Shown: positions 35,101 through 48,300 of the stretch, piece by piece
How the letters are laid out: each line of letters opens with the position of its first letter
How positions within the stretch are numbered: position 1 is the stretch's first letter
Assembly: GCF_018143015.1 (NCBI RefSeq)
Contig: NC_054740.1
Coordinates: forward strand, 39,585,180 to 39,649,179
Reading direction: 5' to 3'
DNA length: 64,000 nt
From: Lytechinus variegatus
Taxonomy: Eukaryota; Echinodermata; Echinoidea; Temnopleuroida; Toxopneustidae
The notes under the pieces: generated by a model
Told to the model about the DNA's origin: nothing
The model's input: only the letters and a program-made list of their open reading frames with translations
Databases searched by the model: none
Made by a program: the position numbers and the translations under genes

Positions 35101-37551
35101 GTCCTTGACTGCAGGGGTGGCAGGATTTACATTGCATTCACAGAGGCCACTCTCCCACCCTGCATCCGCTTTACTCTCTTCAGTGCATTTTCTTCCCTCA
35201 ACCCAACCCTTCTACTCTGCCCCACTACTGGCTCCTTCTTTGGTCGCCCCCTTCCCATTTGTCAGGAAACATATTTTTTTAAAGAAAATATGTTTATTGT
35301 GTCAGCCCTTGATATCAGGACTTGAACTTGTAAATAAATGACCGTTTTTTTCCTATCAATTTAAGTAATGATAAGTTTCCACCAGATTACGGCAGAGCTA
35401 CCAAGTCTCACGCATTATGCGTGAGACTCAAGCATTTTGGACTCTTGTTCAACCCCTCAAATTTCTGTCTCACGCAACTATCACAGCCTATCCCCATAGA
35501 CATTGTACACAATGTCTGTGATCTCACTCAGATTCACAGAAAATCTCACGCATAGCTGGTCTTTGAACTTGGTATCTCTGGATTATGGTGCATTCTGTTT
35601 TGAAGTTATTACACACACTATATATATGTATATGTCTCCGGAAAAGCAATCTGTATGAGAAGTTCATTAAAAACATAGCTAGGTGTGCTATAAAACTTGA
35701 CTTATTCTTTCATGTAGGAATTGATGTTGATATCGACATCGACCACCAGGGTAACCGTACGCACTGTGCTGGAGAAGCCAATGCCTGCGGTGGAGGGCGA
35801 GGCCGTGGGAGGCATGGGCGTCGTCACGGGGGCAGAGGTCAGCGGGGATGCCGAAAGACATGGCATGGTGGTGAGCAGACGTCTATGGATATGAGCCAGG
35901 AGGATGCGGAACAACCAGGTCAAGAAGCTTCAAACAACCAAGATCAGGGAAGCACACAGAATGAAGCCAGTCAGAAGCAACCACAAGAACCTGTTGAACC
36001 AATGGTATGTCCAATTTCTCTTTGGAAGTTGTAGCAGAAACCAAGGCCCCTGTCTAACAAAGAGTTGGAATGCATTCCAATGAACCTCAAATTGTAATAC
36101 ATTCAAATCCTACTCAAAGATTCAAATTGAGATAGATTCAAACCCTACTCATTTTGTTACACATTCAAATCATCCTCAGACTGTAATAGATTTAAATTAT
36201 ATTCAAATTGAGGATTCAAATCCTACTCAAATTGAAATACATTCAAAGCATACTGAAAATGTAGATTCAAATGAAAATAAAATTGTTTTACATTCAAATC
36301 ATACCCCCATTGTAATAAATTCAAATAAAGCTCAAATTGTTTTACATTCATATCATACTGAGATTGAAATAGGTTCAAATTATACTCAAATTGTTATACA
36401 TTCAAATCATACTCAGATTGTAGTAGATTCAAATGATATTTACATTCTTATACATTCAAATCTTACCCAAATCGTAATAGATCCAGATAAAATCAAATTG
36501 TTATACATTCAAATCTTACTCAGATTGTAATAGAATCCAATGATATTCAAATCAAACTCATATTACAACTTGCAACTCTGTAAGACTTTGATGCAGCTGT
36601 ACTGTCACTTAGCCAATTACAATACAGAGCTTTCCCAATAGTTTTTTTTTCGAGGGGGGGGTCCAATTTCAGAAATTCAGTACACCAATGCAATGTAATA
36701 TGATTATCATACAAGGCACTTATTGTGAATGCAACTTATCTGTGCTTCTTCTTAGGAGACTACTGTGAAAGACGGAGCTGGTAGAAGTCCTAACGCCTCA
36801 CCATCTGGGAGTGATGATGCCGACTGGACCATGCTTGAGAAAACAGGAGGAAAGGCTCCCTCCCAGACTCCACAGGAAGGTATGGAATTACATTCGAATT
36901 CTATTTGTTCCACTTTCACAAACACAACACATGCATAAGAAATGTATTAGTTAAAAAAAAAAACCTTTCAAGTTTGATTAAATGTTTGACATGAGATACA
37001 GTATGTAATACAACCGAGGTGCTTTTTGTTTATTGATGTATTTCTGTTTTTTACATCTGCTTAATATTCAGGGGTTTACTTTTAATAATAATAATTTACT
37101 TTTAATAAAGTGGTGATGATGATGATACTAATAATGATCATAAATTATAATCATTATTATTATTACTATTTACATAATTATCATCATTACTATCAACAAA
37201 ATTATTCTTCTCATTTTTATTATCATTATCGTTACTATTTTTATAATAATTACAATAATGATAATGAAAATAATTTTGATGATAGTAATGATGATGATTA
37301 AATAAAAGCTGTAATAATAGTGAATATGAAGAATGCACCACAGTGACATTGATTTTGACACTGCCGCATTCTATCTCTTTTCAGGATCTACAGTGCATCA
37401 GACTGCTCTGAATCAGATGATGGCGATGGGCTTTGACAATGAGGGCGGTTGGTTGACCAGCCTCCTGGAAGCAAAGAATGGCGACATCGTCCGCGTCCTT
37501 GACGCCATCAAGATCGGTCACCAGCCTTCCTTCAGTGGAAACTCCAAGTAA
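32110..37551 (+). CDS. SQSTM1: SQSTM1/p62 selective-autophagy receptor
   Basis: Exons 32110-32281, 32636-32731, 33631-33872, 34628-34943, 35718-36004, 36756-36879 and 37385-37551 have consistent phases and encode 467 aa (human 440). PB1 domain about 1-89 has both the basic patch (VKAYL, IRRF) and the acidic OPCA loop (SDGDN...NDELVEAL), so it should self-polymerise. ZZ zinc finger about 112-160 (CDGC, CITC, YDLCKQC, two late His). A Gln run and two Pro runs follow. [10 protein letters not shown] about 276-285 matches the conserved IDVDVEH segment. LC3-interacting motif DADWTML at 392-398; UBA domain about 417-456 ([14 protein letters not shown]). It binds ubiquitinated cargo through UBA and LC3/Atg8 through the LIR, delivering cargo to autophagosomes. 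No DPSTGE-like KEAP1-binding motif follows the LIR ([10 protein letters not shown] instead). Confidence 0.96.
35393..35580. mobile_element. hAT-like MITE, 188 bp, in p62 intron 4
   Basis: The ends are CAGAGCTACCAAGT and, inverted, CAGAGATACCAAGT. The flanks GATTACGG (35385-35392) and GATTATGG (35581-35588) form an 8-bp target duplication with one mismatch. The interior holds a TCTCACGCATTATGCGTGAGA palindrome, here given in part. Confidence 0.88.
36065..36560. repeat. Degenerate minisatellite in p62 intron 5
   Basis: About 16 imperfect copies of a ~30-bp unit built on ATTCAAATCATACTCAGATT with TGTAATA(C/G)ATTCAA. It fills most of the intron between exons 5 and 6. Confidence 0.85.
37085..37310. 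repeat. AT-rich (ATT/ATC)n low-complexity tract in p62 intron 6
   Basis: Runs of ATTATT, ATAATG and GATGAT on both strands. The Asn/Tyr/Ile-rich frames across it are low-complexity artefacts. A similar tract occupies 32800-33060 and 33400-33600 in intron 2. Confidence 0.85.
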
Positions 37552-38171
37552 AGCTGTTCCAGAGAGATTGCATCGCGTTGCTATCGTAACCGTAACTTCG
37601 TTTAGCTTTGTTACTCTGTATGTTTTTGACCCATTTCTCCAAAACCAATTATAAATCATAAATCTTTCTATATCAGAGGAGAGTTTCAAGACAGGGCTTG
37701 TTGGATGTTTTCTATAAGAGTATGTATCATGTGACAGTTACCATAGCAACAGTCAGAAACCTGTGTTTCTCAGCCAGTTAAAATTCAGACAAGTTGTCAG
37801 ATCTGACAGCCTTGTCAGATGACAAATAGATAAAGGTAAAAAAACATGAAGAATGGTTAGGATGGCAACATGCCTCACTAGCTATATCAAGTTCTAAAGT
37901 AGTGACGAGTGGCTGAGCCGAGTCAGAATTTTTCTTCTAGATTTCTGCTAGTGTCTGTTTGAACATTACGCACACTTGCGATCTACAATCAACTTACACA
38001 GGCATGCAGTTTAAAAAAATGCATGCATTATTAAATAGAAACTTCTGAATTTTGTCTCTGAGAAAAGTCTGAGAAATGAGATATATCTGTGAAGTTACAT
38101 GATTGGTTTTGGAGAAACAAGTCAGTCTTTGTTCAGTTTTATGTTGTATATAAATGAATGTATTTTGATCT

Positions 38172-38177
38172 AATAAA
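38172..38177 (+). terminator. p62 poly(A) signal AATAAA
   Basis: This is an AATAAA about 620 bp after the p62 stop, followed by a T-rich stretch. It is a plausible 3' end; a second AATAAA lies near 39700. Confidence 0.5.
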
Positions 38178-38199
38178 GTTATACATTTATTGCAATATA

Positions 38200-39053
38200 T
38201 TAAATCCTATAAATTCAAGCAGATTTCTATCATTGCATTTTATTCATACCAAGAGTCATACCATATTTGTAGGAAAGATGTACTGATAAAATTATTTAAT
38301 GACACCATTCATTGTCAACAAGCAGAGGTGCCAAGACGAATTCACGTTTTCAGAATTCCTATCGTCCCAAAATCCTCATTTTGATCCCGAAAACCTAGAA
38401 CTAGAATTATAGTTTGTGGAAAATAAATATGAATGGATATTGGCCAAGTGTTTTCACTAATTACATTTCCATCCCACACATAGATGATTTTTTTTATTAA
38501 GTAATCACTGCCTTTGGAATAGAGAGAATGCCAAGATATGGAATAAATGCATAACTTTATTGATGATCTTTTAAATTAAAGGCCATCTTTCTTGACGATG
38601 CCTTAGCTGGTCTGGGCTTTGTCGTAGCATGCTTGTCAGCATTTGTATTGATTTAACCATTTCCACATCCTGTATCTACACCTGATGTAGTTATCGGTCC
38701 TTCATAAGTTTTACATTTACATTAGTTTGACTGTTGGCATGATCTTACTTGGATTTCTTGTACTCGAGATACAAAATTCATATTCATGTATTTAAAACTC
38801 CTTCATTTTAATACAAAGTAACTAGTGCAATGGGTGAATTCAAGTTAGGTGCTGACCTTTCGGTGTTGAAGCGATTTTCACATTAGCACAGCACCAAACG
38901 TGAATAAGTTGCTTGTGGGATTATTTGCTCCCACCAGGTGTTTAACTGTGATCATTTCACTTTTTTTGTTGTAAATTTACTTCAGGTTTTGGAGCTGAGA
39001 AAACCTTTCTAAATTGTGTTTCAAACACCAAAACCAAACTTGAAATTATGTAA
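38200..39053. other. Gene-free stretch downstream of p62
   Basis: No reading frame with a recognisable product and no clear repeat. It may include 3'-UTR if the later poly(A) signal is used. Confidence 0.5.
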
Positions 39054-39373
39054 CAGGGTTCCCACAGAAATTTGAAAACAGTCTTCCATAACTTTTCCAT
39101 GACTAAATTGCCGTTTTCCATGACTTTCTGTGACGTCCCACGGTCCCAGGAGTAATGTAGAATTTGGGATGTCACAAAACTGGGAAAAGTGGAAATCATG
39201 TACACCAATTATAATAGCAGAGTACGGGAGTTGCGCGACACGACAAACTGGAAAGCTGCCATAGCCAAGACGTAAATGCTATTCCATGACTTTTCACAAA
39301 TTTTGCTAATTCCCTGACTTTCCATGACCACAAATTTTTCCAGGATTTTCCATGACTGTCTGTGGGAACCCTG
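39054..39373. mobile_element. hAT-like MITE, 320 bp
   Basis: The ends are CAGGGTTCCCACAGA and, inverted, CAGGGTTCCCACAGACAG. The interior repeats TTTTCCATGACT-type words. No clean 8-bp duplication remains, suggesting an older insertion. Confidence 0.8.
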
Positions 39374-40689
39374 ATTTAATGAAACGAGTACATAAACATG
39401 AATACATTTTGGCATTAAAATAGAGCTTTTCCATAATTATATTCCCAAAGCAAACAATATGAAGTAACCAAGAATAGTTCTCTTAAATTGATTTAAATAT
39501 TTAAAATGCTGGCATGCATTCTTCTAGAGTGATGGCCCGGTAGTATTAATATACTTCAGTAAGATCTTGTAAGAGACATATATATTTTCATTTCATATAA
39601 TGATATTTTACATATATATATATACACACACTGCATTAGCATGTATACCGCTGTTTAATAACACTATGACATTGTACCCGCATCTGAATCATGTGAAAAT
39701 AAACATTTGTCTTTGATGTAAAGATACAAGAGACTTGTTTGTATCATAAAGGGTTGTAGGGGTGTTCCATTACATGCTACTGCTAGTCTAAAGTGAATTC
39801 ATTTGGCATTATATTTGATAATGGAAAGTAATTGCGATTATATAAAATTCTTGAACATATGCATCCTGAGTTTAGACTGAATGATTTTAAGCATGAAAAT
39901 GGTTGATGCTGTCTTTAAAGTTGGTGTGTCCTGCAATAAATGTGACATTTGTGTAAAATCAATTTTAAGTTTCTAATCTTGTATTCTTTGTATTGATGTC
40001 GTGCAGGAGCTTTCTGCCATTTTGTTTTGAACTTGATATTCCATGCGACTGCTAAACTTTGGAATCTATGAATGGTTATTGGGATTTTTACAATATGCAT
40101 ATTCCATGGACTATATATAGCCACTACACCAAATTTGCCTATTGTCCAACCTTCATTTTGTTCATAGACAATTTGGAGTTTGCATAGTGTAAATCAAAGT
40201 ATGATTAAAACACAAAATGCTCTGTATAACAAATACCTTCATCCATTCCCGAATGAATCTGTTATTTTCAGAGAGAATGAGAGAGAGAGAGAAAAAGAAA
40301 GAGGAGAAAAAGGGGAGAGGGAGAAAGGGGAGAGGTAGATGGCAGAGAAAGGGCAGGGAATGAAGAGAAAAAGTAAAAGGGGACTCAAGGGAGAGAAAGA
40401 AATAAGATGGTGTGGAGAGACAGAGAGAGAGGGGGATCTAAAGATTTCAGAATGTTTCCTCAACTCTTTGCATGCTGAATTAATTTTAGGGGGATAATAA
40501 TGACAATTGTTTCCATGTCATTTTCTCTAATTCAATATATCCATATTGTACCATTGATACTTATCATTATTCTATAGATGTCATCCAAGAACTGTTGCCT
40601 TTTGCTTATCTAATTTGAAGGCAGGGGAGAAAACTAATTATTACGATTGTTATTATTATTTCATTGTACGAATGTGCAAAATTGCAACA
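39374..40689. other. Intergenic stretch with a GA-rich microsatellite
   Basis: No gene was recognised. A purine tract (GAGAGAGA, GGAGAAAGGGGAGAGG) runs about 40265-40440; the serine/leucine-rich antisense frame across it is a composition artefact. Confidence 0.6.
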
Positions 40690-41905
40690 TCAGCGTGCAT
40701 AGGGTTAAGACCCACGGCCACTACACACCTTACGATTGGTCTACAAGTCAAATTTGCAATTAAACCTGAGATCAAACATAGAAACAAGTGGAATGCCTCT
40801 GGCCGTCTCACCTGCATCACGCGGTTCAATATAGCAGCAGTGCTGACTTTGAATACTACTCTTACTCGCACAAGATGTTCAGTGATACATGGTTACTCTT
40901 ATGTCCACTTTTTATGAACTAGACCAATAAACTTACAGAGATATGATGGTTATTCACCAAAAAACCCCAACATGGCCAAAGTTCATTGACCTTACATGAC
41001 CTTTGACCTTGATCATGTGACCTGAAACTCGAACAGGATGTTCAGTGATACTTGATTACTCTTATGTACAAGTTTCATGAATCAGATCCATAAACTTTCA
41101 AAGTTATAGGATGGTAATTCAACAGATACACCCAATTCGGCCAAAGTTCATTGACCTTTGACCTTGGTATGTGACCTGAAACGTGCACAGGATGTTCAGT
41201 GATACTTGATTACTCTAATGTCCAAGTTTAATGAACTAGACCAATAAACTTTCAAAGTTATGATGGTAATTCAACAGATACCCCCGATTCGGCCAAAGTT
41301 CATTGACCCTAAATGACCTTTGACCTTAATCATCAGACCTGAAACTTGCACAAAATGTTCAGTGATGCTTGATTACTATTATGTCCAAGTTTCATGAATC
41401 AGATCCATAAACTTTCAAAGTTATGATGGGAATTCAACAGATATCCCCAATTCGGCCAAAGTTCATTGACCCTAAATGACCTTTGACCTTGGTCATGTTA
41501 CGTGAAACTCATGCAGGATGTTCAGTGATACTTGATTAACCTTATGTCCAAGTTTCATGAACTAGGTCCATATATTTTCTAAGTTATGATGACATTTCAA
41601 AAACTTAACCTCAGGTTAAGATTTTGATGTTGATTCCTCCAACATGGTCTAAGTTCATTGACCCTAAATGACCTTTGACCTTGGTCATGTGACATGAAAC
41701 TCTAATAGGATGTTCAGTAATACTTGATTAACCTTATGGCCAAGTTTTATTAACTAGGTCCATATACTTTCTAAGTTATGACGTCATTTCAAAAACTTAA
41801 CCTCAGGTTAAGATTTGATGTTGACGCCGCCGCCGCCACCGCCGCCGCCGCCGTCGCCGTCGGAAAAGCGGCGCCTATAGTCTCACTTTGCTTCGCAGGT
41901 GAGAC
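40690..41905 (+). repeat. Tandem array of ~160-190-bp units, five of them with a DR1 nuclear-receptor motif
   Basis: About six units share GGCCAAAGTTCATTGACC, GACCTTGGTCATGTGACC, AGGATGTTCAGTGATACTTG and CAAGTTTCATGAACTAG. TGACCTTTGACCT occurs at 40997-41009, 41152-41164, 41314-41326, 41477-41489 and 41669-41681. The array ends in a (CCG)n tract near 41825-41865 and a GCGGCGCCTATAGTCTCACT tail, which may be the end of a parent element. No coding frame. Confidence 0.88.
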
Positions 41906-42749
41906 AAAAAAAGCACTGTTCAAAATGCTGAATCACAAGTTTCCATAAATTCGGTCCCATTTCATAAAACTTGTTATAATAACAAATTTGCAATAACAGT
42001 TAAAATCTTGAGAAATAATTCACTTTGATAGGCTGATAATATACCTCTTAATATAGAAAGTGAGCAGCAGTTATTTTAATAATTCTTTATGACGTGGGAA
42101 AAAGTTAAGTTATGGAAGGTCAACTGATACAAGTTTACCTGTATTTCTCAGCTCATTCTCTATGACGATGAACTTGGTTGTTAAAATGAAGTAACTCTTA
42201 ATAATATTGCTACCACCTAACTACACCTTCCTCTACAAAATTTATGAAAATAACAAGAATTATTATTTTTCCATTTTTAGAAAGATTTCAAATTTATCAA
42301 AGTTATTAATGATAAGACAACACAAGGTAATTAAATGAGACACAAGACCAATCATCCAATAACGTAAACTTAAAAAAAGTCCATTACATTAGCCATGGAA
42401 AACAACCATTTATTGATGAATGTGTTCATGGAACATAAAAAAGAAATATGCATAAAAATAACATTTTAAAAGCCACCTCTGGACCTGTTTCATAAGGATA
42501 TTTTTTACACCTATTGTAACTTTGCCATTATGGCAATTGTCACGTTATTTCCATGGTAGTTACAAAATGACAAAGTTATAATAGTTTTAAGTCTGTTCTT
42601 GAAATACATATATATGGTACATGTACATATATAGGTAGATTTACATGAATAACCTACATAACGATGTTACATATGCATACTTGTAGATGTTTACCCTGAT
42701 GTAACATTGGTTTAAATAAAAACAAAGAAATTAATGAAATATATATCAG

Positions 42750-43502
42750 ATTATAGACCATCCCAGAATTTTTTTTTATTTGAATCAATAAAGAAAAATC
42801 AAACAAGCATAATGCCGACAATTTTTATCAAAATCGGATTTAAAATGAGAAATTAATGATATTTTGAAGTTTTGCTTATTTTACACTTATATTTTCTGCA
42901 CAATTTAAAGAAACAGACTTGACTCACGCTTACTTTTGTTTTTGTTTGATTTACACAATATTTCAATTATTACAGATTTCACAATAAGGATCCTCTTGAT
43001 TAACCCACAAAAAGTTCAAACAATGGTAATTCCACATGTTTTGGAAGGAATACAAGTTTGTAATACCAGTACATGAAAATGAGGAGAAAATTAAAATATT
43101 TCATCTTTCATATAATAAAATACCCAAAAAAGGTACACAGTGGGTGATGTCATCAGGGGAGTGTTTCACTGTTACTATGGCAACTGTTGGATAAAATGGG
43201 ACTTGTCGGATAAAGCGGCCGACAAGTCCCATTTTATCCAACAGTTGCCATAGTAACAGTGTTTCTCAGCCAATCAAAATCCAGGAAAGTGACAACTCTT
43301 CGGACAAAAATATTGGTATAACACTCCCCAGGTCCCTCATTTGCAAATCAGTAAATGTTTATAACTAAACTGATTTGATTTAAAATGTCATAACTTTCTT
43401 ATTACTAGCATACATTTTATTTTAATGAAATTTTCAGTTTTATGCTTATTTGATTTTTCTCTTTTCAAGTAAACGTTTTGTTGGGGTGGACTTGCTCTTT
43501 AG
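42750..43502. mobile_element. Foldback MITE, ~750 bp
   Basis: The right arm ends AACGTTTTGTTGGGGTGGACTT, here given in part, mirrored by the start of 29486. The left arm carries ATCAAAATCGGATTTAAAAT and TGAGAAATTAATGATATTTT, mirrored at 43380-43450. The left terminus is degraded. Confidence 0.7.
43168..43260. repeat. Perfect 42-bp inverted repeat with 9-bp spacer
   Basis: The left arm 43168-43209 (starts ACTGTTACTATGGCAACTG) is the exact reverse complement of 43219-43260. It sits inside the foldback element. A related half sequence (CAGTTACCATAGCAACAGT) lies just after p62 near 37734. Confidence 0.92.
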
Positions 43503-44275
43503 TGAAGGATTTGTGAAAATCTGAAGAATGATTAAGTTATTGACTTGATAAACTTCACTTATTTTGAGGTGTCACAAGCAGCTCGTCAATGCCATGGGAA
43601 ATAAATTCCAGAATTGTAGATTGACTATGGTTTTACCTGTGCAACCAAAATATCATCTGACAAATGATTTCATGCTTCATTCCATACATGAAGGTGAAAA
43701 ATATATCAGTCATCATGAAACAATGGAATTCATGGACTTTATATTCATGTACATGACATGACATCACTACATCTTGCCAATGTCTCCAAACAGAGATGAA
43801 ATTTGTCTGTAAATTTGTTTCAGCGTCACTTCAACGTTCATTTTGTCTTTTAGAAACATAGCACATACCAAGCAAAACAACTGCCGCCTCATCAAGTACC
43901 CCATACAAATTTTAAATGGTACTCATGACTCTGAAATGTACATTGTTGTAAAGTCATTTTACAACTTTACAAACAACATTATCAATCATCCCTTTGCCTA
44001 TCTAAAAGTCATTTGCTTGATGATGACATTTCAATCTAATTCATGAAAAATGTTAGGGCAGCCTTATTACTAAAAAATAATTTGATATTACCTTGACAAT
44101 ACAGTTTGTGACACATTCAGGCCTGGACACATTAAATGTTCTAGGAGCAGTAAGTTTCAAGCATTGCTCAAAAACTGAGATTGGCATCATAAGACTTGAA
44201 ACAGATTGACCGTATACAGATACTTAATCCTATAAGTCCTCTTCAGAGTTTGGGGGGGGGGGTCAATCTGACATG
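43503..44275. other. Intergenic stretch without a recognised feature
   Basis: AT-rich, with only short frames lacking any recognisable product. A G10-plus tract is at 44252-44262. Confidence 0.5.
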
Positions 44276-44519
44276 TTAAAGGCTCCGTCACATCGTTCAG
44301 TGCAAGGCTTGCGGGTGAGATGTGGGTGAATCCCCGCAACAAACCAAAACAAAGATTTGAGCATGTTCAAAACTTTTCTGCATGCAAATTGGACTTGCGT
44401 GCGCTTTTTCGGGCAACTGCATGTGAGATGTGTGCAAGATACTGTCAATGCAGGCAACCTATGGGTATCAAAAATAGTTACCCGCAAGGCTTGCACGGAA
44501 CGATGTGATGGGGCCTTAA
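44276..44519. mobile_element. MITE with TTAA at both ends, 244 bp
   Basis: The ends are TTAAAGGCTCCGTCACATCG and, inverted, TTAAGGCCCCATCACATCG, followed by mirrored CAAGGCTTGC blocks. A 3-bp TAA or 4-bp TTAA target site cannot be told apart, so PIF/Harbinger and piggyBac affinities both remain open. Confidence 0.8.
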
Positions 44520-45352
44520 TAGATGGGGCACATTCTTTCAGATGTTAAAAATAAATTATCAAATGAGCAGAATGAAAATACCAGTATGTGTCAGGCTAAT
44601 GCCAGAAAGAGATACAATGTACTCGGTATGGAGGGGGAGATGTCCTTATTGCTGGAATGCATTTATATTGGTAGATGGTTAGCGAATCTGTTTTATTTAG
44701 TATTTTAGGGACTCGGCTTAATGCTCGTACATGTGTGCATGTCATGCTCAACTTTGAATATGGAGCCAAGAGACATATACCAGAACTTCAAAACCAATAT
44801 GTGTACAGGTAATGCATCTTATGATATTGGTAACAAAGATGTCTGAATAAATATGTCTGAAGTACTTGAAGAAACCAGTACATATGAAGTATTATATCAG
44901 TCGAGAATATCACTAAATATGTGGGTCCGCCTGATGGATGCTTGACCTAAACAAGCACACCTCTCGCTCTCCATCATCTCAGAAACATCTGCAAGAATCT
45001 TCAGCAATGAAGATGGCTGATTATCCAGAAGGGGGAGAATTTTCTCTCAATTTCATTCAAAGCATGTCTGGAAATATTTCTTCCATTTTCAAACTATAAT
45101 GTCAATGAAGAGTCATCATGGTACATCAACTATCCTTTGTGGGTATTTGTTTGGAGCATCCAAACTAGAATTCATTTAGGAGGTATCTAAAATTTGTTCC
45201 AAGTGGACGGTATCCTGAAGAATGATAATCTATTGTATTTACAATAGTCTTTACAAAAGTCTTTCTATTTACACATATGAGCTCGGATGGACACTGGCAG
45301 AGTTCCCCAAGGAAAGCACAGACATTCTGACTTCATTTGGTATTTATCACTG
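44520..45352. other. Intergenic stretch 3' of TTC29
   Basis: No recognised gene. It probably contains the TTC29 3'-UTR on the minus strand; a minus-strand AATAAA is at about 44691-44696. Confidence 0.4.
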
Positions 45353-48300
45353 TCAGTGGGATCCCTCTGAAAAAAGAGAAGAATATTTGAGACTTGAAAG
45401 ACATTTGATTGAGAAATAAATATATTTCACTTATGATATAATTAATGCACAAAAATCAAGTTAAATGATACAATGTCATTGTCACAGATGATGATGATGG
45501 GTTCTTGTAAAGCGCCGGTATCCACCTCAGCTGGGCGCTCATGGCACTTGCATAGAGATATAGCTGAGGAAAAGTTTTCATTTCATTTCGGTCACAAGGA
45601 TTAAAACAAATGAACATTCAAACATCCATGCATTCACACACTAGTATAAAGCAAACTAGATTTCAAAGATTTTTTTTAACAGGGAAGTTCACCATGACAT
45701 TTGTTAAACATCACATGCGAAAAGCTCCATCATGTCACTAAATGTATCAGTCCCTAACCACTATTATTATAGAATAGCCTATAACAATCTAAGCGAGGCA
45801 TCAGCAATACTTCCGATGCGAAAGACTAAGAACAGTGGCACTCTGGTCTTGCATTAGATGTTGATTTCTTGTTTTCGATGAATGACCGGTGGCAGTTTTT
45901 CGTACAAAAAACAAGCTCTGGATCCTGGTTGAGCAGCTGCTTGCATTTGACATAACAAATTCAAAGATAAAATGAAATCTACATGTATTCTCTGATGGAT
46001 TTTCATCAAACCATCATCAAGGTTTTCCCATAATTTTACTGTTTTTTTCTTAATTATTGGGTTGAACTTCCCCTTTAAGCCTTGGTGTCTTCTAAAAATG
46101 TTTCAGATCAAAAGATACTTACCTTCCTTTGCTGTAGCAACCACAAAGGCATCATTCCTGACGTCCTTCCAATTCATCAGCTGAGCCATGATTCTTCTTG
46201 ACGGATTCTCCACCACCGACACAAACGATGTGAGAGCTTTGTGTGCGCTGGAAATCCCAAACTGCGTCCTGGCCTCTTCAACTGTTTCAGGATCCCCTAA
46301 GCTACGGGCCATAGTGTAGGCTTTCCCAAAGTAATGAGATGCTTTTTCGTATTCGCCCTGGATAACAACAAAGAAAGAAAATGAAAAGAGACGATATGTT
46401 AATACTCGTAACAGACGATGTGATGCAGGAAAGAAACTATACAAGGGCTCATGGTGATTTTGTGCCCAAAATTTTCAAAAAGAGCCCTGGAAAATAATAA
46501 AAATAAAAAAAACATCCCATTCACTGCAATGTTAAATCTTTTCCAATGTTGCAGATCTAGGCAGTAGATTGTAGAAAGTAGCCCCCCCCTCCTATTTTTT
46601 TCCTAGTGGCCTTCCTGTTATCTCTATGTAGTAATCATTCATCAGCAGAGGTGATGTACATGTCCAAATGCGCCCAATATTTGTAAAGTAAGTTTGAAGC
46701 AATAAGCACATTTTGATCCTGGCATCCTAAATGATTTCACCCTTTGTGCGCTGGATCATGAACCCCTCTGTGCTGAATTATTTTCAGGGATGGAATTAAT
46801 GCACTGTTTGCTTGAGCGTGAAATGCAAAGTTCGCGAGGCGCCGAGTGTGCATTGGTGCGAAGTAGGCATGGAAAGGGTTAAAGAAAGTGTATGATCATG
46901 ATGGTATCCTGAATGATTTCTTCATATCTTAAAATAGCAACCTAAAATGTTTCCTCATATACAACATGGCTCCTACATGGTTTCTTCATAACATAATAAA
47001 AAGTATCCTAAAGGATAAACTACTGAAAATGCAATCAGGAAAGACAGGAATATCTTACCAGTGAATTGTAAATGGCACCAAGACAGCTACAAGCTTGGCT
47101 CAGAGCCTTCTCCTCGTTATTCTTTTCAGCAATTTCAACAAACATCTCTAGGTAAGTCACTGCCTCATCTCGCTTTCCTTGTCTGTCAAAAAGAAATAAT
47201 AGTAAAAGAAAATAAATCAGTATTTTCTTTGTAATCCATACCGGTATTTCAAAATATTTAACAGAAATTTTGTGTCATTTGGCATTGAAATGAGTGGACA
47301 TAATTACTGAAATTGTTCTCCTTATCTTAAAAAATAAGGAAAGAGCCAAGTAAAGATAGGAAATCAATAGTATAAACATGATTTTGAAATATTTTACTTC
47401 CCAACATTTCAACATAGAGTTAGACCATGGCAAAAGTTAAACCGAACTTCGGCCTGACTTAAAGGTAAATGCTAGTTTTGGTAACGATATCAAAATGAGT
47501 TCATACAGAATCCAATGAAACGACCACCAAAGTGTCTGTTTCTATAAATAAAATGTTTGTGCCAAAGGATTCTGGAAGAAATTGTGTAATTGCTGAGAAA
47601 TCAGCAAATAAGCACAGGATTCGGGTAGAGCGTCGGGCCCGACATTCCAAGCAATAATTATACACTGTCCTACGTGCGCTTATCTGTGTTGGGTATCTTC
47701 AGTCTGTGTACACATTTTAGCGTAGATTTCAAGATTTCACAAATTTCAGTTTATGTAACTGTACCAGATCTAGATCCTCAATGATATATACTGACAATTA
47801 AGCCTTGTTTTACAGACTTTCTCATGAAATCAGTGTTTACTGCAATTACTGGAATATTGCTTTAATATGGGTCCCCTGTCTTTTATGACTATCATAATGT
47901 AAATATGTCCATCATATGCGCTGGCATTTTACCAAGCTGTGGAATGTTGGAGATGATCATGATTAGAAGAATCGATGAGAGACCACATGAACTGTCCCAG
48001 TGACGGAATGAATGTCTAGTTATCATCATCATCTTACCTCTCATATGACTTAGCAATAGCTTCACATGCTTGCCCCATTCCAGCTTGGTCATTGTATCGT
48101 TTACAGATGTCCATGTAACATTGTAAGTGCTGCAAACGGAATATAAAAAAAAACATCTCATAACCCAATTACAAGTACAAAATAAAAATACTGTCTCCAC
48201 CAAGTTCTACTTTGTAATAATTTGTTTTAAATGCAAGTGTTAAGTTTTAACTTTAAACTCTTTAGATTTTTTATTCACATTTTAGATTCATTAAATTTGT

